From: Phoma sp. XZ068
Lineage: Eukaryota > Ascomycota > Dothideomycetes > Pleosporales > Didymellaceae
DNA length: 64,000 nucleotides
NCBI GenBank assembly: GCA_004835665.1
Contig: RBKR01000022.1
Span: forward strand, 930,001-994,000
Direction: 5' to 3'
In this document: piece by piece, positions 46,945-57,794 of the stretch
How positions within the stretch are numbered: the stretch's first letter is position 1
Layout: the number at the start of each line of letters is the position of its first letter
Notes under the pieces: model-generated
Database searches by the model: none
Told to the model about the DNA's origin: nothing
What the model saw: only the letters and a program-made list of their open reading frames with translations
Translations under genes and position numbers: made by a program

Positions 46945-48733
46945 TCACTTCGTGAACTCTGCCCTGATTCCGTCGCTCACGCCATGATGATCACACAAAT
47001 CGCCTTCGGGCAAGTCCTTTTCTTCGACCCAGGACCCATGAATACCGTTCCTGAGCCTAAATGGTAGCTCTATAATGGCAATCGGGCCATTGGTCATAGC
47101 GGCTGTATCTAGGACGATGATGTCCGTGAGCATCTTGTCATGCCTATTCAATATGGAGACAAGGTAACCATCCGCTTCAGGGGCTAAACGGAGAGGCGGT
47201 CAACTTCATCAGTCACAAGATTATAACTCATGGATGGTCTCACCTTCCAAGGACCTTGGTACGAAGGCCACCTCATGTAAGGCAACGCCGGGACCAGCGC
47301 TCCAGTACTCGAATGTCCCGTCGTCGACATTGCACTTTGCGATCGCATTATAAGTGCCGCCAACTGGGGCCTCTGTGGCTTCCGGGTCAGTCATGGCCAA
47401 GAAAAGGAAGCTATACGGTTTCGTTTCATAGCGCGAGTCAACTTTTGGCATTTCGCCTTCCACGTTGACAAGCTCTCTAGGCTCGACGTAGGAGTCTGAT
47501 GCGTTTGGGTCAAATCTCCAGCGTACGTAGTGACTCCGGGGACCACTCGTCGGTGGCTTTGCACTCTGTGCCGTGTGCATGTTTTCCCCGATTGGAGGAA
47601 AAAACCAAAACTGTACGCATTTATAGCATTGGTCAGTTTGTATTGCGCGGTGAGTGGCATACGACTATGAGGACTAACCTTATTCGAGTAGGTTAGCGGT
47701 GCATCGAGATAGACACAGCCATCCGCCCCATCAAAGGCATTTCCAGAGTGGCCATAAAAGGCATTCTTATAGTGGAACCACTTGATATCCTGGGGTTTTG
47801 CGTTCCTGCGCGGAAGGATACCAAATGTGAGCGGCTTTCTTTCATCCCAAGCGAAATGCTTATGGCCTTGCTTCAGCAAGTCTATTGGGACTGCAGCAAG
47901 AGGTGTGAGGGTGAAGATGACCCAATTATCCGTTGCAGCCATGTCGTGCATCATGCCGCAGAACGGAGCCTTAAACCAACACTCTTCCAGCTTGGCGCCA
48001 GATTTGTCGAAGAGAAAGTACGCCACATCCGTTGTCGTATCCCCTTTGGCCTCGTACCCCATTGTAATAAGTTCTCCTGTATGAGGATCAATCTTCGGGT
48101 GTGCAGTGAAGGTGGGAGAGGTGTATTGCCCGTGGAAATCATATGTGCCTAGGATTGGTAACGTCAACTATCGAGGTCTTTTATTCTTGGGTATTATTAA
48201 AGCTAAGTTCGAGGTGACTCACCTTTGGTTTCGAGAGTATTCGGGTCCATGGCGTATGGAAGTGAATCCTCCTTCAGAGCAAGAAGCTGCTTTTCAAAAT
48301 ACACCACGTGCGTGTTAGCCGTGGAGTGGATTTTGTGCCTCACTCTGGCATCGTCCGTGTAACGGTTACGGTATTTGCCAAAGACCGCTTTGCGGGCTGT
48401 GCGCTCAATAGCAAACCTCTCAGTACGAACGTATTTCTGTTTGAAATCCACGTGTCCATCCCGGATACGAACGGCATCGATTGCACCATCACCATTGATA
48501 AAAACGTCGTCGTCGTAAAGCGGTGCCCAGAGCTGATCCGGCATACAGCGATAGTAGGTCCCGTTGATTTGCTTGGGGATCTGTCCTCGGACAACGCAGT
48601 TGTATACCTCAGCCTCAAAGCGACATGGCGCCTCGGGACCAAGGAAAAACGGACTTTTCGGGTAGTCGACCTCTGGCTGCAGTGCCAATTCTGAGGCAAC
48701 CTGCTTGATGTTGCGCTGTCTTGACTTTTGCAT
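46945..48733 (-). CDS. carotenoid oxygenase / lignostilbene dioxygenase family protein
   Basis: This is an iron(II) non-heme dioxygenase of 525 residues that cleaves C=C bonds of carotenoids, apocarotenoids or stilbenes. Exons are 48733..48223, 48148..47679, 47610..47244 and 47174..46945, with introns of 74, 68 and 69 bp. The four iron-ligand histidines can be seen in TAHPKID, GMMHDMAA, ALHEVAFVP and GIHGSW. Other family marks are NGTYYRCMPDQLW, NGDGAIDAVRI, and the C-terminal ELPFRLRNGIHGSWV. The start at 48733 (MQKSRQRN) is chosen over upstream in-frame ATGs because homologues begin near here. There is no signal peptide, so it is probably cytosolic. The fungal group includes retinal-forming and resveratrol-cleaving enzymes; the substrate is not decidable. 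Confidence 0.93.
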
Positions 48734-50150
48734 GGCTTGCTGCTGTGTCCTAGATGATAGTAGGCTTTGATGTTGGGCCGTTTGCTGTGGCTCTCTTGTC
48801 TGCACTGTTCCAAAAAATAAAAAGTCAAGCGCCCGGCAGACTGGGGTTTTTATGTGCCTTCTCATCGGGCCATCTGCACAAGATTTGGTGCATCGCAATC
48901 CACAGCGACTGAACAAGGAGAGGTCGGGCCGCTCGGAAATCCGCTGTGCACATCCGGCGAAGCCGCAACCCAGATCCTGGTGCGCAGAAGCAGGTCCGTA
49001 CACAGGGCTAAGGGAATATGATGTATCAGTGAAGGCTTTCGTTGTTGGCTTGATTCATATGATGACACAAACGCGATCTCTGCCTACACACAGTGTATAT
49101 GCTCAGAACACCGTAAGCTTGAACATCCAAAAGCTAGAACATCCAAAAACTAGAACATCCAAAAGCTAAGACTTTGCATCGTTACAATACTCTAAAAGAC
49201 TTCAGTACATGCTCGAAATGATTGGTGAAGACAACTGCCGAAGTGACATTGTACCTGGATACTGTAACAGGATCGACACCCAAGCCGATTGGTTAGCTTC
49301 TATTAGAGATGTGACCGGTAATGTTGCGAAGGAGCTTGCAGAGTTAATGGCCGAACACTATCCGCCGCAGCAATACTTGCGAACCTCCCTCTACAGCCCA
49401 ACAACATTTTAAGCTACTACGGTTGCTTAAAATCATTAAAATAAGGCTAATAGTATTGTATTGTGAACTGAACAATAGTTATTTTAAGGTGTGGTGTAGG
49501 TGTTCTGTGTTGCTGAGTAAGGTGGTGTTCTGCAGGCGTTCGATCAAAAGAAACGAGCTCCCTCAGAGCGCGATAGGCGGGGACGAAAAGCGGAGTTGGT
49601 GCAGAGGCGAAATACGCTGGCACGTGAGGCGCTAGCTCGAAATACTACCTAGATAGAGAACAGAACGTTCTAATCACTCCAACCTTTCCGAACGGACCAT
49701 GAAAGAGTCGCATAATTGCTATCGTGTTGACTAGGCAATATTGATGTACATTACCCCACAGGTCCGGACAATTCGTGCATTGTGTAACGTTCACTGTATA
49801 TCGCGACATTGAGACCGGGGAATCCAGAATTCCCAAGCTTCGAAAAATGCAAAGGTATAGGTGCGACACATCACGAATGCGACTTCTATCTCCGTCCATA
49901 CTTTATGGCGCAGGTTCAGGCACAACACTAACAAGCAACGAGAAGCACTTCTCATCAGCACAAGGCCTACTTTAGCAGCTGCTTTGTGTAGCGCGACGAT
50001 ACTGCATCACATACTACTAGCTCACCGGCTCATTCGTTGACTTGTGAATCGAAACACCCTTGAGTATTTAAACTGGACAATATGAGATGCAGCCTGGTGT
50101 ACAATCCACACAGACACGCAACATCCTGGAATCGTAGTTCAGCATAGACA
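48734..50150. promoter_or_regulatory. 1.4-kb divergent region, carotenoid oxygenase / GMC
   Basis: This lies between divergent starts and contains a short tandem repeat (49121-49168). No gene is supported; small open frames on both strands lack features. Confidence 0.45.
49121..49168. repeat. 16-bp tandem repeat, three copies
   Basis: The unit GAACATCCAAAAGCTA is repeated at 49121, 49137 and 49153 with one substitution. It lies about 390 bp upstream of the carotenoid oxygenase start. Confidence 0.9.
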
Positions 50151-51947
50151 ATGCCAGGCACAAAAGAACACGACAACTCCCTGGACGTCTACGACTTCAT
50201 CCTCATTGGCGCTGGGTCTGCGTCTTGCCTCCTCGCATCACGTCTCTCTTCCTCCCTTCCTACGCAATCCATTCTGGTTCTCGAAGCCGGCGAACACGTG
50301 CGCAATGACCCCAAAGTTCTGTGCCCGGGCTTATCAGTCGCTCTCCAAGGCGACACAGCGTACGACTGGCAATATACCAGCGCGCCAGAACCAGGGCTGG
50401 GTGGAAGAAAGGTAAAGCATCCGAGAGGGAAGCTTGTTGGGGGAACCAGTGCAATCAATTCTCATAGCGTGGTGTACCCGAATCGAGAGTGGCATGATCG
50501 CGTCGCGGGGCTTTTGGATGAAGAGAGCGAGTGGAGCGCGGATGGGATTTGTGATGCATATGAGCGGTGGCGGACTGAAGGTTCTGAAGCGGGAGATGAG
50601 CGTATCCGGACGTCGTATCCAAAGAATAGGGATGTGCTGCAGACGAAATGGGTGGAAGCATTTGAGGAACTGGGCCACGGTACGGGCACGACAGGGTTTG
50701 TGGACAGCGCAGCGGGTGCGGTGACGATCACGAATGCGGTCGATGCGACAAGGTCAGAGAGAAGCCATGCTGGGACGGCGTTCCTGGAGTCCGCATTGAA
50801 GCGTGGAAATGTGACATTGCGGACTGGCGTTAAGATCGATCTTGTTCAACGAGCCTTTGTCTGCTGATGACAAGCTCAATGCCATCGGCATCATTTACAC
50901 TCAGCAAAGAGAGGAACATGTAATCTATGGCTGGGAAATATTAATCTGTGCAAGCGTCTTCGAATCTCCGGCGATCCTGGAACGATCGGGCATAGGCTCC
51001 AGGAAAGTCCTGGAGGCTGCGAACATACCCGTCCTATACGAGCTCCCAGGTGTGGGTGAGAATTTTCAAGACCACCTTAATTGCAGCCTGTCGTGTGAAG
51101 TGCAAGACGAGATCCTGACTCGCGACGAAGCGGTACGAAACCCCGAGGAACGGAGAGCCGCCTTGGTCGAGTACGAACTGCATCGCACAGGACGCATGTC
51201 CGAAGGTTCAGCCTACAGCTTTGCCTTCACACCGCTACAGATGATTGAAACACCCTCCGAGACGCAGTCACTCGGCGACCTGGTCCAGGCATCTATACAA
51301 GCAGAGAAAAGCCCCAACCTACGCGCCCAATACGCTGTCATCCAACAGACAATTGAAAACCCCGACGAAGCAACAGCGACAACCTTTATGCAGCGCTCGC
51401 AGCGCAACAGGGACATGGAATCAATGCCTGTAGGCACCCTATCTTTTGTAGATGGCAACTTCGTAATTGTCGTCGCCATGCTCGCGCACCCTTTCTCAAG
51501 GGGAAGTAGCCACATTTCTTCCCATAGATTAAATTCAACTCCCTCTCCCACCCATTGGGCACCGAGACCCTAGTCCGCCACATGCGCCTCATCGAGCGAC
51601 TCTTCCAGGCACCGACATTCAGTGGCATGCGGAAACCGGACGGGAAACGGCTTCCTCGCAGCTTCCCTCATCCTCTGGCATCACTTAACGATGCCAAGTC
51701 CATCTTGCCCATCAATACAGCAACAAACTACCACCCCTACGGTACATGTTCGATGATGAGGGAGGAATATGGTGGTGTGGTTGATGGAAGGTTGAGATTG
51801 TATGGCACGGGGAACGTAAGGATTTGCGATGCTAGTGTGCTGCCAATTATTCCACGTGGGAATGTCCTGGCTGCTGTTTATGGGTTCGCGGAGAAGGCGG
51901 CGGAGTTGATACATAGGGAGGCGGAGTCTAGAAGAGAAGTAATGTAG
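50151..51947 (+). pseudogene. GMC oxidoreductase, frameshifted
   Basis: This is a glucose-methanol-choline family FAD oxidoreductase (aryl-alcohol/choline-dehydrogenase-like) with clear N-terminal (FILIGAGSASCLLASRL), middle (FESPAILERSGIG, LPGVGENFQDHLN) and C-terminal (NYHPYGTCSM, ICDASVLPIIPRGN) signatures. It is spread over three frames. The first break is near 50845: KIDLV continues as FNEPLSADDKL only after a frame change. The second is near 51515, where HPFSRGSSHISS should be followed by a short linker and FNSLSHPLGTE; the linker is missing and the frame changes. Neither break has splice sites. The rest of the coding sequence is well preserved, so inactivation looks recent. Product class is clear; the substrate is not. 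Confidence 0.85.
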
Positions 51948-52211
51948 ACATAGTAGGAAACAATGCATCAGTAGGGTATGTTCTTGGTAGCAGGCAAGGC
52001 ACGTAAATTGGATCTATATAATTAAGTAGACACTTAGTATATTATAACTTTAAAATATAGAATGGTTAAGTAATATATAACTAGCTAGATAAGCGTGCTT
52101 TTGATCTTATAATCTATCATTAACAATCCCCCTAGCCGCCTCAACTACTACTATATACCACTGCTAGTGACTATCTAACTGTTTATTCGTCTTTAGGAAA
52201 CCTTTAGCGTC
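51948..52211. other. AT-rich spacer next to the ankyrin pseudogene
   Basis: About 260 bp, very rich in A/T with TA-dense runs near 52020-52090, contain no frame. Together with 53607-53764 it flanks the broken ankyrin gene. Confidence 0.7.
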
Positions 52212-53606
52212 CTAATCCCACTTCTCGTCTTTCTTAATGAGCCCTAGCACGTTCTCGCCCTTGTTCGCAACCAACCTATCGACGCCTCTTCGCAACAATA
52301 TATTGAAAGTCTCCGTACTACAATGGAAGTCCTGAAAGCATAGCTCATACAGGAGATGCAGTGCTGTTGAGCCTTTGGCGTCTTTGGCGTTCACTTCCAC
52401 TCCAAGATCGAGCAACATTCCCAGAACATGTGAAATGCTATTTGGGCTCGAACAAGCTGTGTGTACTACCATTTCACCGGCAGTAGTAACAGCATGAGCT
52501 TATGCACCTTGGTCAATGAGGTAGTGTACAGCCTCGATGTTGGCTGTGCGTGCTGCAATGTGCAAAGGCGTCTCGCCATTCGTGGCGATAGCCCGCACGT
52601 TTGCACTATGCTCGACAAGATAAGGAATAAACTCAGTATCATTGAACCAGGCTGTGCCTTGCAGTACTGTCTTGCCATCAGCTATCGCTGTATGGATATT
52701 CGCTCCGTGGTCAAGGAGAATCTTCGCGACTTCTAGACGTGAAATCTCAGTGTCAGGAATTGGCGCAAAGGGGAAAGCTTCGCACTCGTCCTCTCCAGCA
52801 AAAGTGATGCAGAGAAGCGGCATGTGACCAGCTATAGCAGCTTCGTCGACTGCCGCGCCTTTGGACAGAAGGAACTGAACGACATTAGGGTAGCGATTCC
52901 TGCATGCCATTGTTATGCCGAACTTGTCCTTCGTAAATAGGTCCGCGCCATACTGGTCAAGCATCTCTGCAGACGGTTGGTTCGCAGCATAGTGCATCGG
53001 TATTCTGAGCGCTCCATCTCTGTGATTGACGTCTGCTCCGTCAACAATGAAAGCTTCCACGAGGCTGATGTCATCATTTTCAGCGCTCACGAGACCGAAC
53101 AGGGGAATGTGGCCTTCTTCGGTCTGACCATCATGACGCAAGCCATTATCCTAAAGATTTCTGATGGTATCGGAGTCTCCAACAGCCCACCAAAAGGCCT
53201 CATCCCGTGTAATGTCCACATCAGCACCAGCTGCAATCAACTTTTCTCTGATAATGGACAAGCGTTCCGAATTCGTACCAGGTCTCCAGCGGCACTCATC
53301 TATACAGATGAACTCCATATCAGAAGCGGAAGCAAGTGCTTGGCCTGGGGCAATTTGATCTTCAGGAGCATTCCTGTCCGGAAAGCCAGTCACACGCGTG
53401 AGGAGGAACTCAACAGCCTCCAAGTGCCAGCAACATGCCGCTCGGTCCAGAGCTGAGCTCACGCCATCAATCTTTGAACGGTCGAAGAAGTCAGCCTCGG
53501 ATAGATTGTCAAAGATCGTCTCCATACAATCCACGAAGTTCAGAGATGCACATCTCTCCAATGCGCTAGCTGGAATTTCGAGCCCAGCGTCGATCAGAGC
53601 CGCCAT
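52212..53606 (-). pseudogene. ankyrin-repeat protein broken by two in-frame stops
   Basis: One continuous minus-strand frame encodes ankyrin repeats from 53606 to 52212 but contains a TAG near 53151 and a TAA near 52500. Repeats are visible as DGADVNHRDGALRIPMHYAA, GADLFTKDKFGITMACRN, HGANIHTAIADGKTVLQGTA, SANVRAIATNGETPLHIAA, and VEVNAKDAKGSTALHLL. The TAG is one C-to-T change from CAG. The 5' end begins abruptly at AT-rich DNA, so the original N-terminus may be lost. There is no frameshift between the three pieces. The pattern fits decay by C-to-T mutation such as RIP in a formerly repeated gene; that mechanism is inference. Function unknown. Confidence 0.8.
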
Positions 53607-53764
53607 GGCATGCTGATACCTGTTATATAGTAGTTTTTCTAGCTATTCTTCTATATCTTTAATTTAATATAGAATTAGGTAAAATACCTTATATATGTAC
53701 CTTAGTAATAAGTTTATATTAGATAAATTTATATAATAATCCTAACTAAGAATTCCTATAGAGG
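53607..53764. other. AT-rich stretch
   Basis: About 150 bp of strongly A/T-biased DNA with TATA-rich runs separate the ankyrin pseudogene from the coiled-coil gene. Confidence 0.8.
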
Positions 53765-54700
53765 CTAGACACGGAATTTAGATAAAGGCGCCGCTGGCGT
53801 TCTTGTACTTTTGGATTTTGATAATGGAGGAACCCATTGGTGAAAGCATAAAGAAGGAGGGGGCAGTTGTTGTTGGCCCGACGTAATCTGCTGCAGGGGC
53901 TGCATGTTTGACGACTTCGCATGAGCCTGAAGAAAGTTCATCTCATTCGCATTCAGCTTTTGGAGCTGTAGGTGACGACTAGGTGTTACGGTACCACCAA
54001 TGACTAGCGGATCTGCACCCCTCTCTCCTGGAGATACGTTCCCACAAGTTTGAGCGGTAACTATAGTTTGGGGTGCAGATTGGGCCCGCGTTGGTGATGG
54101 CTGAGCCAGGCCCGTCGAATTTGGTGCGCATGTTGACGGATAGGTTGGAGAACAATCCGCGTGTATTGCTTGCTGGGGCCGAATACCCATCCTTATTTCT
54201 CTATAAAGCTCTGGCGACACCTGGATCTGCTTTTGAGCTTGCACTTGATTTTGATAGGCTACGTTCAGCCGAGCTCTGTAATGCTGAGGCCACTCTGTAC
54301 TTATGTCCGTAGAATCTCCCCCACTAGCTCCAGAGAACATGGTTGGAATGAGCTGAGGTGATATGCCCCCTTGCACAGATTCCCGAAGCATTGACTGCTC
54401 GATCTCACACTTCCTAAGTCTGGAGGCTTCCTGCTTTGTCTTTTCCTCCTCCTGCTTTGTCTTTTCCTCCTCCTGCTTTGTCTTTTCCTCCTCCTGCTTT
54501 GTCTTTTCCTCCTCCTGCTTTGTCTTTTCCTCCTCCTGCTTCGTCTTTTCCTCCTCCTGCTTTCTCTTTTCCTCTTCCATCTTCGCTGCCAGCCAAATTT
54601 CCATAACACGTTCAGACCCGCGCCATGGGGGAGCTGGTGGCAATGAGCTTAAGGAGGGCAGCATTGGAGGAAGATGTCGCTCTGATCCTGGTGACATCAT
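53765..54700 (-). CDS. hypothetical protein with heptad coiled-coil repeat
   Basis: I do not assign a function. The single-exon frame gives 311 residues starting MMSPGSERHLPPM. After a Pro-rich lead, RGSERVMEIWLAAKMEEEKR enters a run of heptads (KQEEEKT) that should form a charged helix or coiled coil. A short helix follows (LRKCEIEQSMLRESVQ), then GGISPQLIPTMFSG and a Gln/Ser/Pro-rich tail with no known domain. The heptads come from a 21-bp DNA repeat, so the copy number is likely variable. The start at 54700 has a second ATG directly after. It may be a conserved fungal hypothetical protein, but it lies next to decayed DNA and could be a relic. Confidence 0.55.
   Translation of the reverse strand: MMSPGSERHLPPMLPSLSSLPPAPPWRGSERVMEIWLAAKMEEEKRKQEEEKTKQEEEKTKQEEEKTKQEEEKTKQEEEKTKQEEEKTKQEASRLRKCEIEQSMLRESVQGGISPQLIPTMFSGASGGDSTDISTEWPQHYRARLNVAYQNQVQAQKQIQVSPELYREIRMGIRPQQAIHADCSPTYPSTCAPNSTGLAQPSPTRAQSAPQTIVTAQTCGNVSPGERGADPLVIGGTVTPSRHLQLQKLNANEMNFLQAHAKSSNMQPLQQITSGQQQLPPPSLCFHQWVPPLSKSKSTRTPAAPLSKFRV
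54431..54577 (-). repeat. 21-bp coding minisatellite, seven copies
   Basis: A 21-bp unit starting CTGCTTTGTC on the plus strand repeats seven times with a 21-base step. The last two copies differ by one base each in this part. It encodes the KQEEEKT heptads of the coiled-coil protein. Identity between units implies recent expansion or homogenisation. Confidence 0.95.
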
Positions 54701-55676
54701 CTCCTATGCAAAGGAAGTGAGTTGGTGAGACGTTTGTGTCACAAAGGAGGGATTGGTCATTCATAAGACCGGGACTATATGATGAGTTTGTGTGAGTGTT
54801 GCGCGGCTATAGTAGATGCGATGGATGTAGTCGCTTGAGAAGACTGTACTCCTCGGCTTTCAAAAATGCTGAAAAGTCACAAAGGTTTCACAGAACCTTC
54901 GCCAACAAGGCGACTTACTAAACGACTAGTGCATGCAAATGTGGAAGAGAGAAAGTACTGCGGTCACAGTGAGGCTTGGACCGGTGCACAAGGCTCAAAA
55001 ACTCAATCGCCGGCGTTTCCAGCTGAGGTGGAGCGATTGACGGATTGACGGCTTTGTTTGTTCGCGCTTCGCGCCTTGCCGAGCCTCTCGATGCTATTAG
55101 AGCGATCGTTGTTCAAAGAAGTAATAGCTGCTATGGGTCAATTTTAGGCGATAGCAACTCGAACAGCTATATCGTCTGTGGTGAACGCACTTCAATTGGC
55201 ATATCGGTTATCATAGCTTTACCAGGACCAAGCTAAGCTAGTGGTATGGATTGAATGTTCGCTAAAGTCCTAGCGAGCCCGCTTCCTAGCGAGCCCGTGT
55301 CCTAGCGAGCCCGCGTCCTAGCCCGCGTGTGTCCTGGATGCACGTCGGGGCAGTGTAAATGCCTAAGGCGGGCCAACGGGACTGACTGTGATATGGCTGC
55401 GCACACCTGTTTAGCAGTGCTTGCTGAGCTGAATGCTTAGGAAATGCGTTTAAGTATATCCATGTCTATGCTATATAATCAGTACAAAAATGTATGCACG
55501 CATGATCGTACTTATAATCGTGTGATATGGTAATCCTGAAATACCTACCTGCTGCCTGTCTCGAAGCCAATAGCACGCATCTCCTCAGCCACAATTGGTG
55601 TGCTCCACATATAATTGTATCTTAATCTCTGATATAGTACTAATGTTGCTCACTTTATAAGTTGTGTCCTATTGAG
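54701..55676. other. intergenic, about 1 kb, with a short tandem repeat
   Basis: No gene is supported between the hypothetical coiled-coil gene and the 3' end of ega3. It marks the boundary between the decayed region and the GAG locus. Confidence 0.5.
55268..55335. repeat. 16-bp tandem repeat, about four copies
   Basis: TCCTAGCGAGCCCG recurs with a 16-base step at 55268, 55284 and 55300, and a shorter version starts at 55316. Confidence 0.9.
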
Positions 55677-56756
55677 CTAAAGTGTGCCACCCTTTAGAGC
55701 AGCAGTTTCGTTCAACGGAGTCGTAGCAACCTTCAAATTGCAATATTCTACCCAACCGTCAAGGTTCTTTCTTTTCAGTACTGTACTAAATTCGCTGATG
55801 TTCGTTTCTCCGTCCTTTCCACATAACTCATTGACAAGCTTTGTCTCCACGCCACTGTCGGAATCAGCATCTTTGTTGGGATATTCGATATGAAGAACTG
55901 GTTTGCCAGTCTCGATAAATCTCTGGAATTTCTCGCACTCATCGTTCTGCACGCATTCCTCATTGACGGAGAAGTCTACGAGTGGTAGAACAGCTGGGAT
56001 AATTCGATCCGCGTTCTTGAGCCCTAGACTCAGGTTGAGAGGGCGTGCAATCGAAGAGAGGAACTTCAGAAGAGCGATCGAATCATCTGAAGTTAAGTCC
56101 AGTCCGTTGTCATTATCCTGGACGCATGTCAGTGGGAAGTTGGCAATCAATTCTGAAAGGCTTACATAGCCATCGACGTTATCAGGATCCACACCATCGC
56201 ATCTCTTGTCACTGGCTAACTCCACTCTGCTTTTCATGATAGTCCGCACACTCTCGCTGCTGATATTCAACCATGTCTCACCACGCCAGCCGTCCAACTC
56301 TTTCCCTTTGTCGGCTCCTCGGAAGCTTCTTGCATCTGGCCGCCAGTTCTCGAAGCTGCCTGCACTGAAATAGCAAATGACCTTCTTGCCGAGATTGTGT
56401 AGTGCCTCGATCGTATCTGCAGGTGTGTCGAATAAGTCCACGTCGAAAATAGCCACATCTGGTGTGGTTGAGTCGAGATCAGCAGCCAAGAGCGGTGGCT
56501 GCAAGAGGGTGATCTGCCATGTGTCGTTCACTTTTGGTGTCCAACGGAGGGATGGCATTCGCGGGGATGGCGATATGTATGATGGCTCTGGTTGCTCTGA
56601 AACATCGAGGTTGCGACTGCGTCGTCCAATAGTGAAGCCTAAGCCGAGGCCCAGCCCTAGTCCTAGCACCACAATTGCGATAGCTACTCGTATTAAGACC
56701 TTTCTATGTGAAGCACGTTTCCGTAGCAACGATGCGGCTTCCGCAGAGCTCTTCAT
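55677..56756 (-). CDS. ega3: GH114 endo-alpha-1,4-galactosaminidase (Ega3-like)
   Basis: This is a family GH114 glycoside hydrolase that cleaves de-N-acetylated galactosaminogalactan, an exopolysaccharide of biofilm matrix. The single exon gives 359 residues. A short basic N-terminus and one helix (VLIRVAIAIVVLGLGLGLGL) make it a type II membrane protein with the catalytic barrel outside. Barrel landmarks are VAIFDVDLFDT, KKVICYFSAGSFENWRPD, DGVDPDNVDGY (catalytic Asp region), FSVNEECVQNDEC (catalytic Glu region) and KPVLHIEYP. The gene is divergent from sph3 with about 1 kb between the starts. Neighbours sph3, agd3 and uge3 confirm the pathway. All expected catalytic regions are present. Confidence 0.93.
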   Translation of the reverse strand: MKSSAEAASLLRKRASHRKVLIRVAIAIVVLGLGLGLGLGFTIGRRSRNLDVSEQPEPSYISPSPRMPSLRWTPKVNDTWQITLLQPPLLAADLDSTTPDVAIFDVDLFDTPADTIEALHNLGKKVICYFSAGSFENWRPDARSFRGADKGKELDGWRGETWLNISSESVRTIMKSRVELASDKRCDGVDPDNVDGYVSLSELIANFPLTCVQDNDNGLDLTSDDSIALLKFLSSIARPLNLSLGLKNADRIIPAVLPLVDFSVNEECVQNDECEKFQRFIETGKPVLHIEYPNKDADSDSGVETKLVNELCGKDGETNISEFSTVLKRKNLDGWVEYCNLKVATTPLNETAALKGGTL

Positions 56757-57794
56757 AGTTTGTTGTCAATAACGAGAGTTTGATCCGACCTTGGGGTGCG
56801 GGATAGGACTCCAAATAAATTGACTTGATGGTGCCGTCCGCTCAAACTTAGCGGAAGACGAAGAGTCGACGAAGAACTCGACGACCTGCGTTCATGTGCG
56901 CGATTCAGCGCCGGAGGAGCCCCGCTACCACTGTGGCTGTGCGCTTGACAGGTCTGGCAATCACAGTCGGGCTGAACTAACGAGCTGAACTGTGTAAGCG
57001 AGCAGAAGCAGGTGAGGTAAGCGAACCGGACCAGATGAGGTAAGCGAGAAGAACCAGGTACCAGGTAAGGTAAGCGAGCGGAATCAGGTGAGGTAAGCGA
57101 ACCGAACCAGATAAGGTAAGCAAGCAGTATTGAGCGGGCTGAACAAAGAACTACCGACCGTATATAAGCCTTTAAATATAGGTAGAGTAAACCACACAAG
57201 CCCTGCAACTGATTGCTTACTTACACCTTGGCTTTGTCTAGGCTGTAGAAAGCTAGCTTCGCTACCTAAGGGAATTCTGCAGATAATTGAGTAGATTGAT
57301 CATCACATTGCGCACAACTGAAAATTTACACCTCCGTATCTGGAAGAAAGGGAATACGCTACTGCATTAGGGAGCTATTGCTGTCTGCACTTACATGCAG
57401 CTGAATTGGGCTACTATAGCCTTTTCTCATTACCAAGCTGCTTTCAGCTCCCGGGCTCTGGATCAGAAGGCAGGAATGCGGGTCTGCAAGGACGCTGCCA
57501 TAAGGCGATCTAGCTTGAACGCTTCTGATGGGGAACGTTTCTGAACTCCATTGATTTCGCGAGGAAGTGGTAGCATCAGATGACACAAAGTGGTATTTTA
57601 GGAAGTACGAATATCACACACTTGACCATTGGTAGCATTGGCGAGCTCGATGAAAGCAACTCCCCACATCTATAGCCTGAGTTTCCCTTTCGATAGGCCA
57701 CAACCTTCTATCGACACCATTTCCAATCACAAGCTTTCCCCGCTTGTCACGAATCTCATGTCTGCAGGAACGCTCCGATAGCAACGTAAAGCAG
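56757..57794. promoter_or_regulatory. divergent ega3 / sph3 intergenic region
   Basis: This kilobase lies between the two start codons and should control both genes. It contains a 23-bp-period array (listed separately). It may also contain an unrecognised upstream exon of sph3. Confidence 0.5.
56995..57123. repeat. 23-bp-period direct repeat array in the ega3/sph3 promoter
   Basis: TAAGCG or its variant TAAGCA begins at 56995, 57018, 57041, 57071, 57094 and 57117, within a longer unit of the form GAACCAGRTGAGG. Steps are 23, 23, 30, 23 and 23; the 30 reflects a 7-bp insertion. It could be regulatory, or a neutral minisatellite. Confidence 0.85.
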
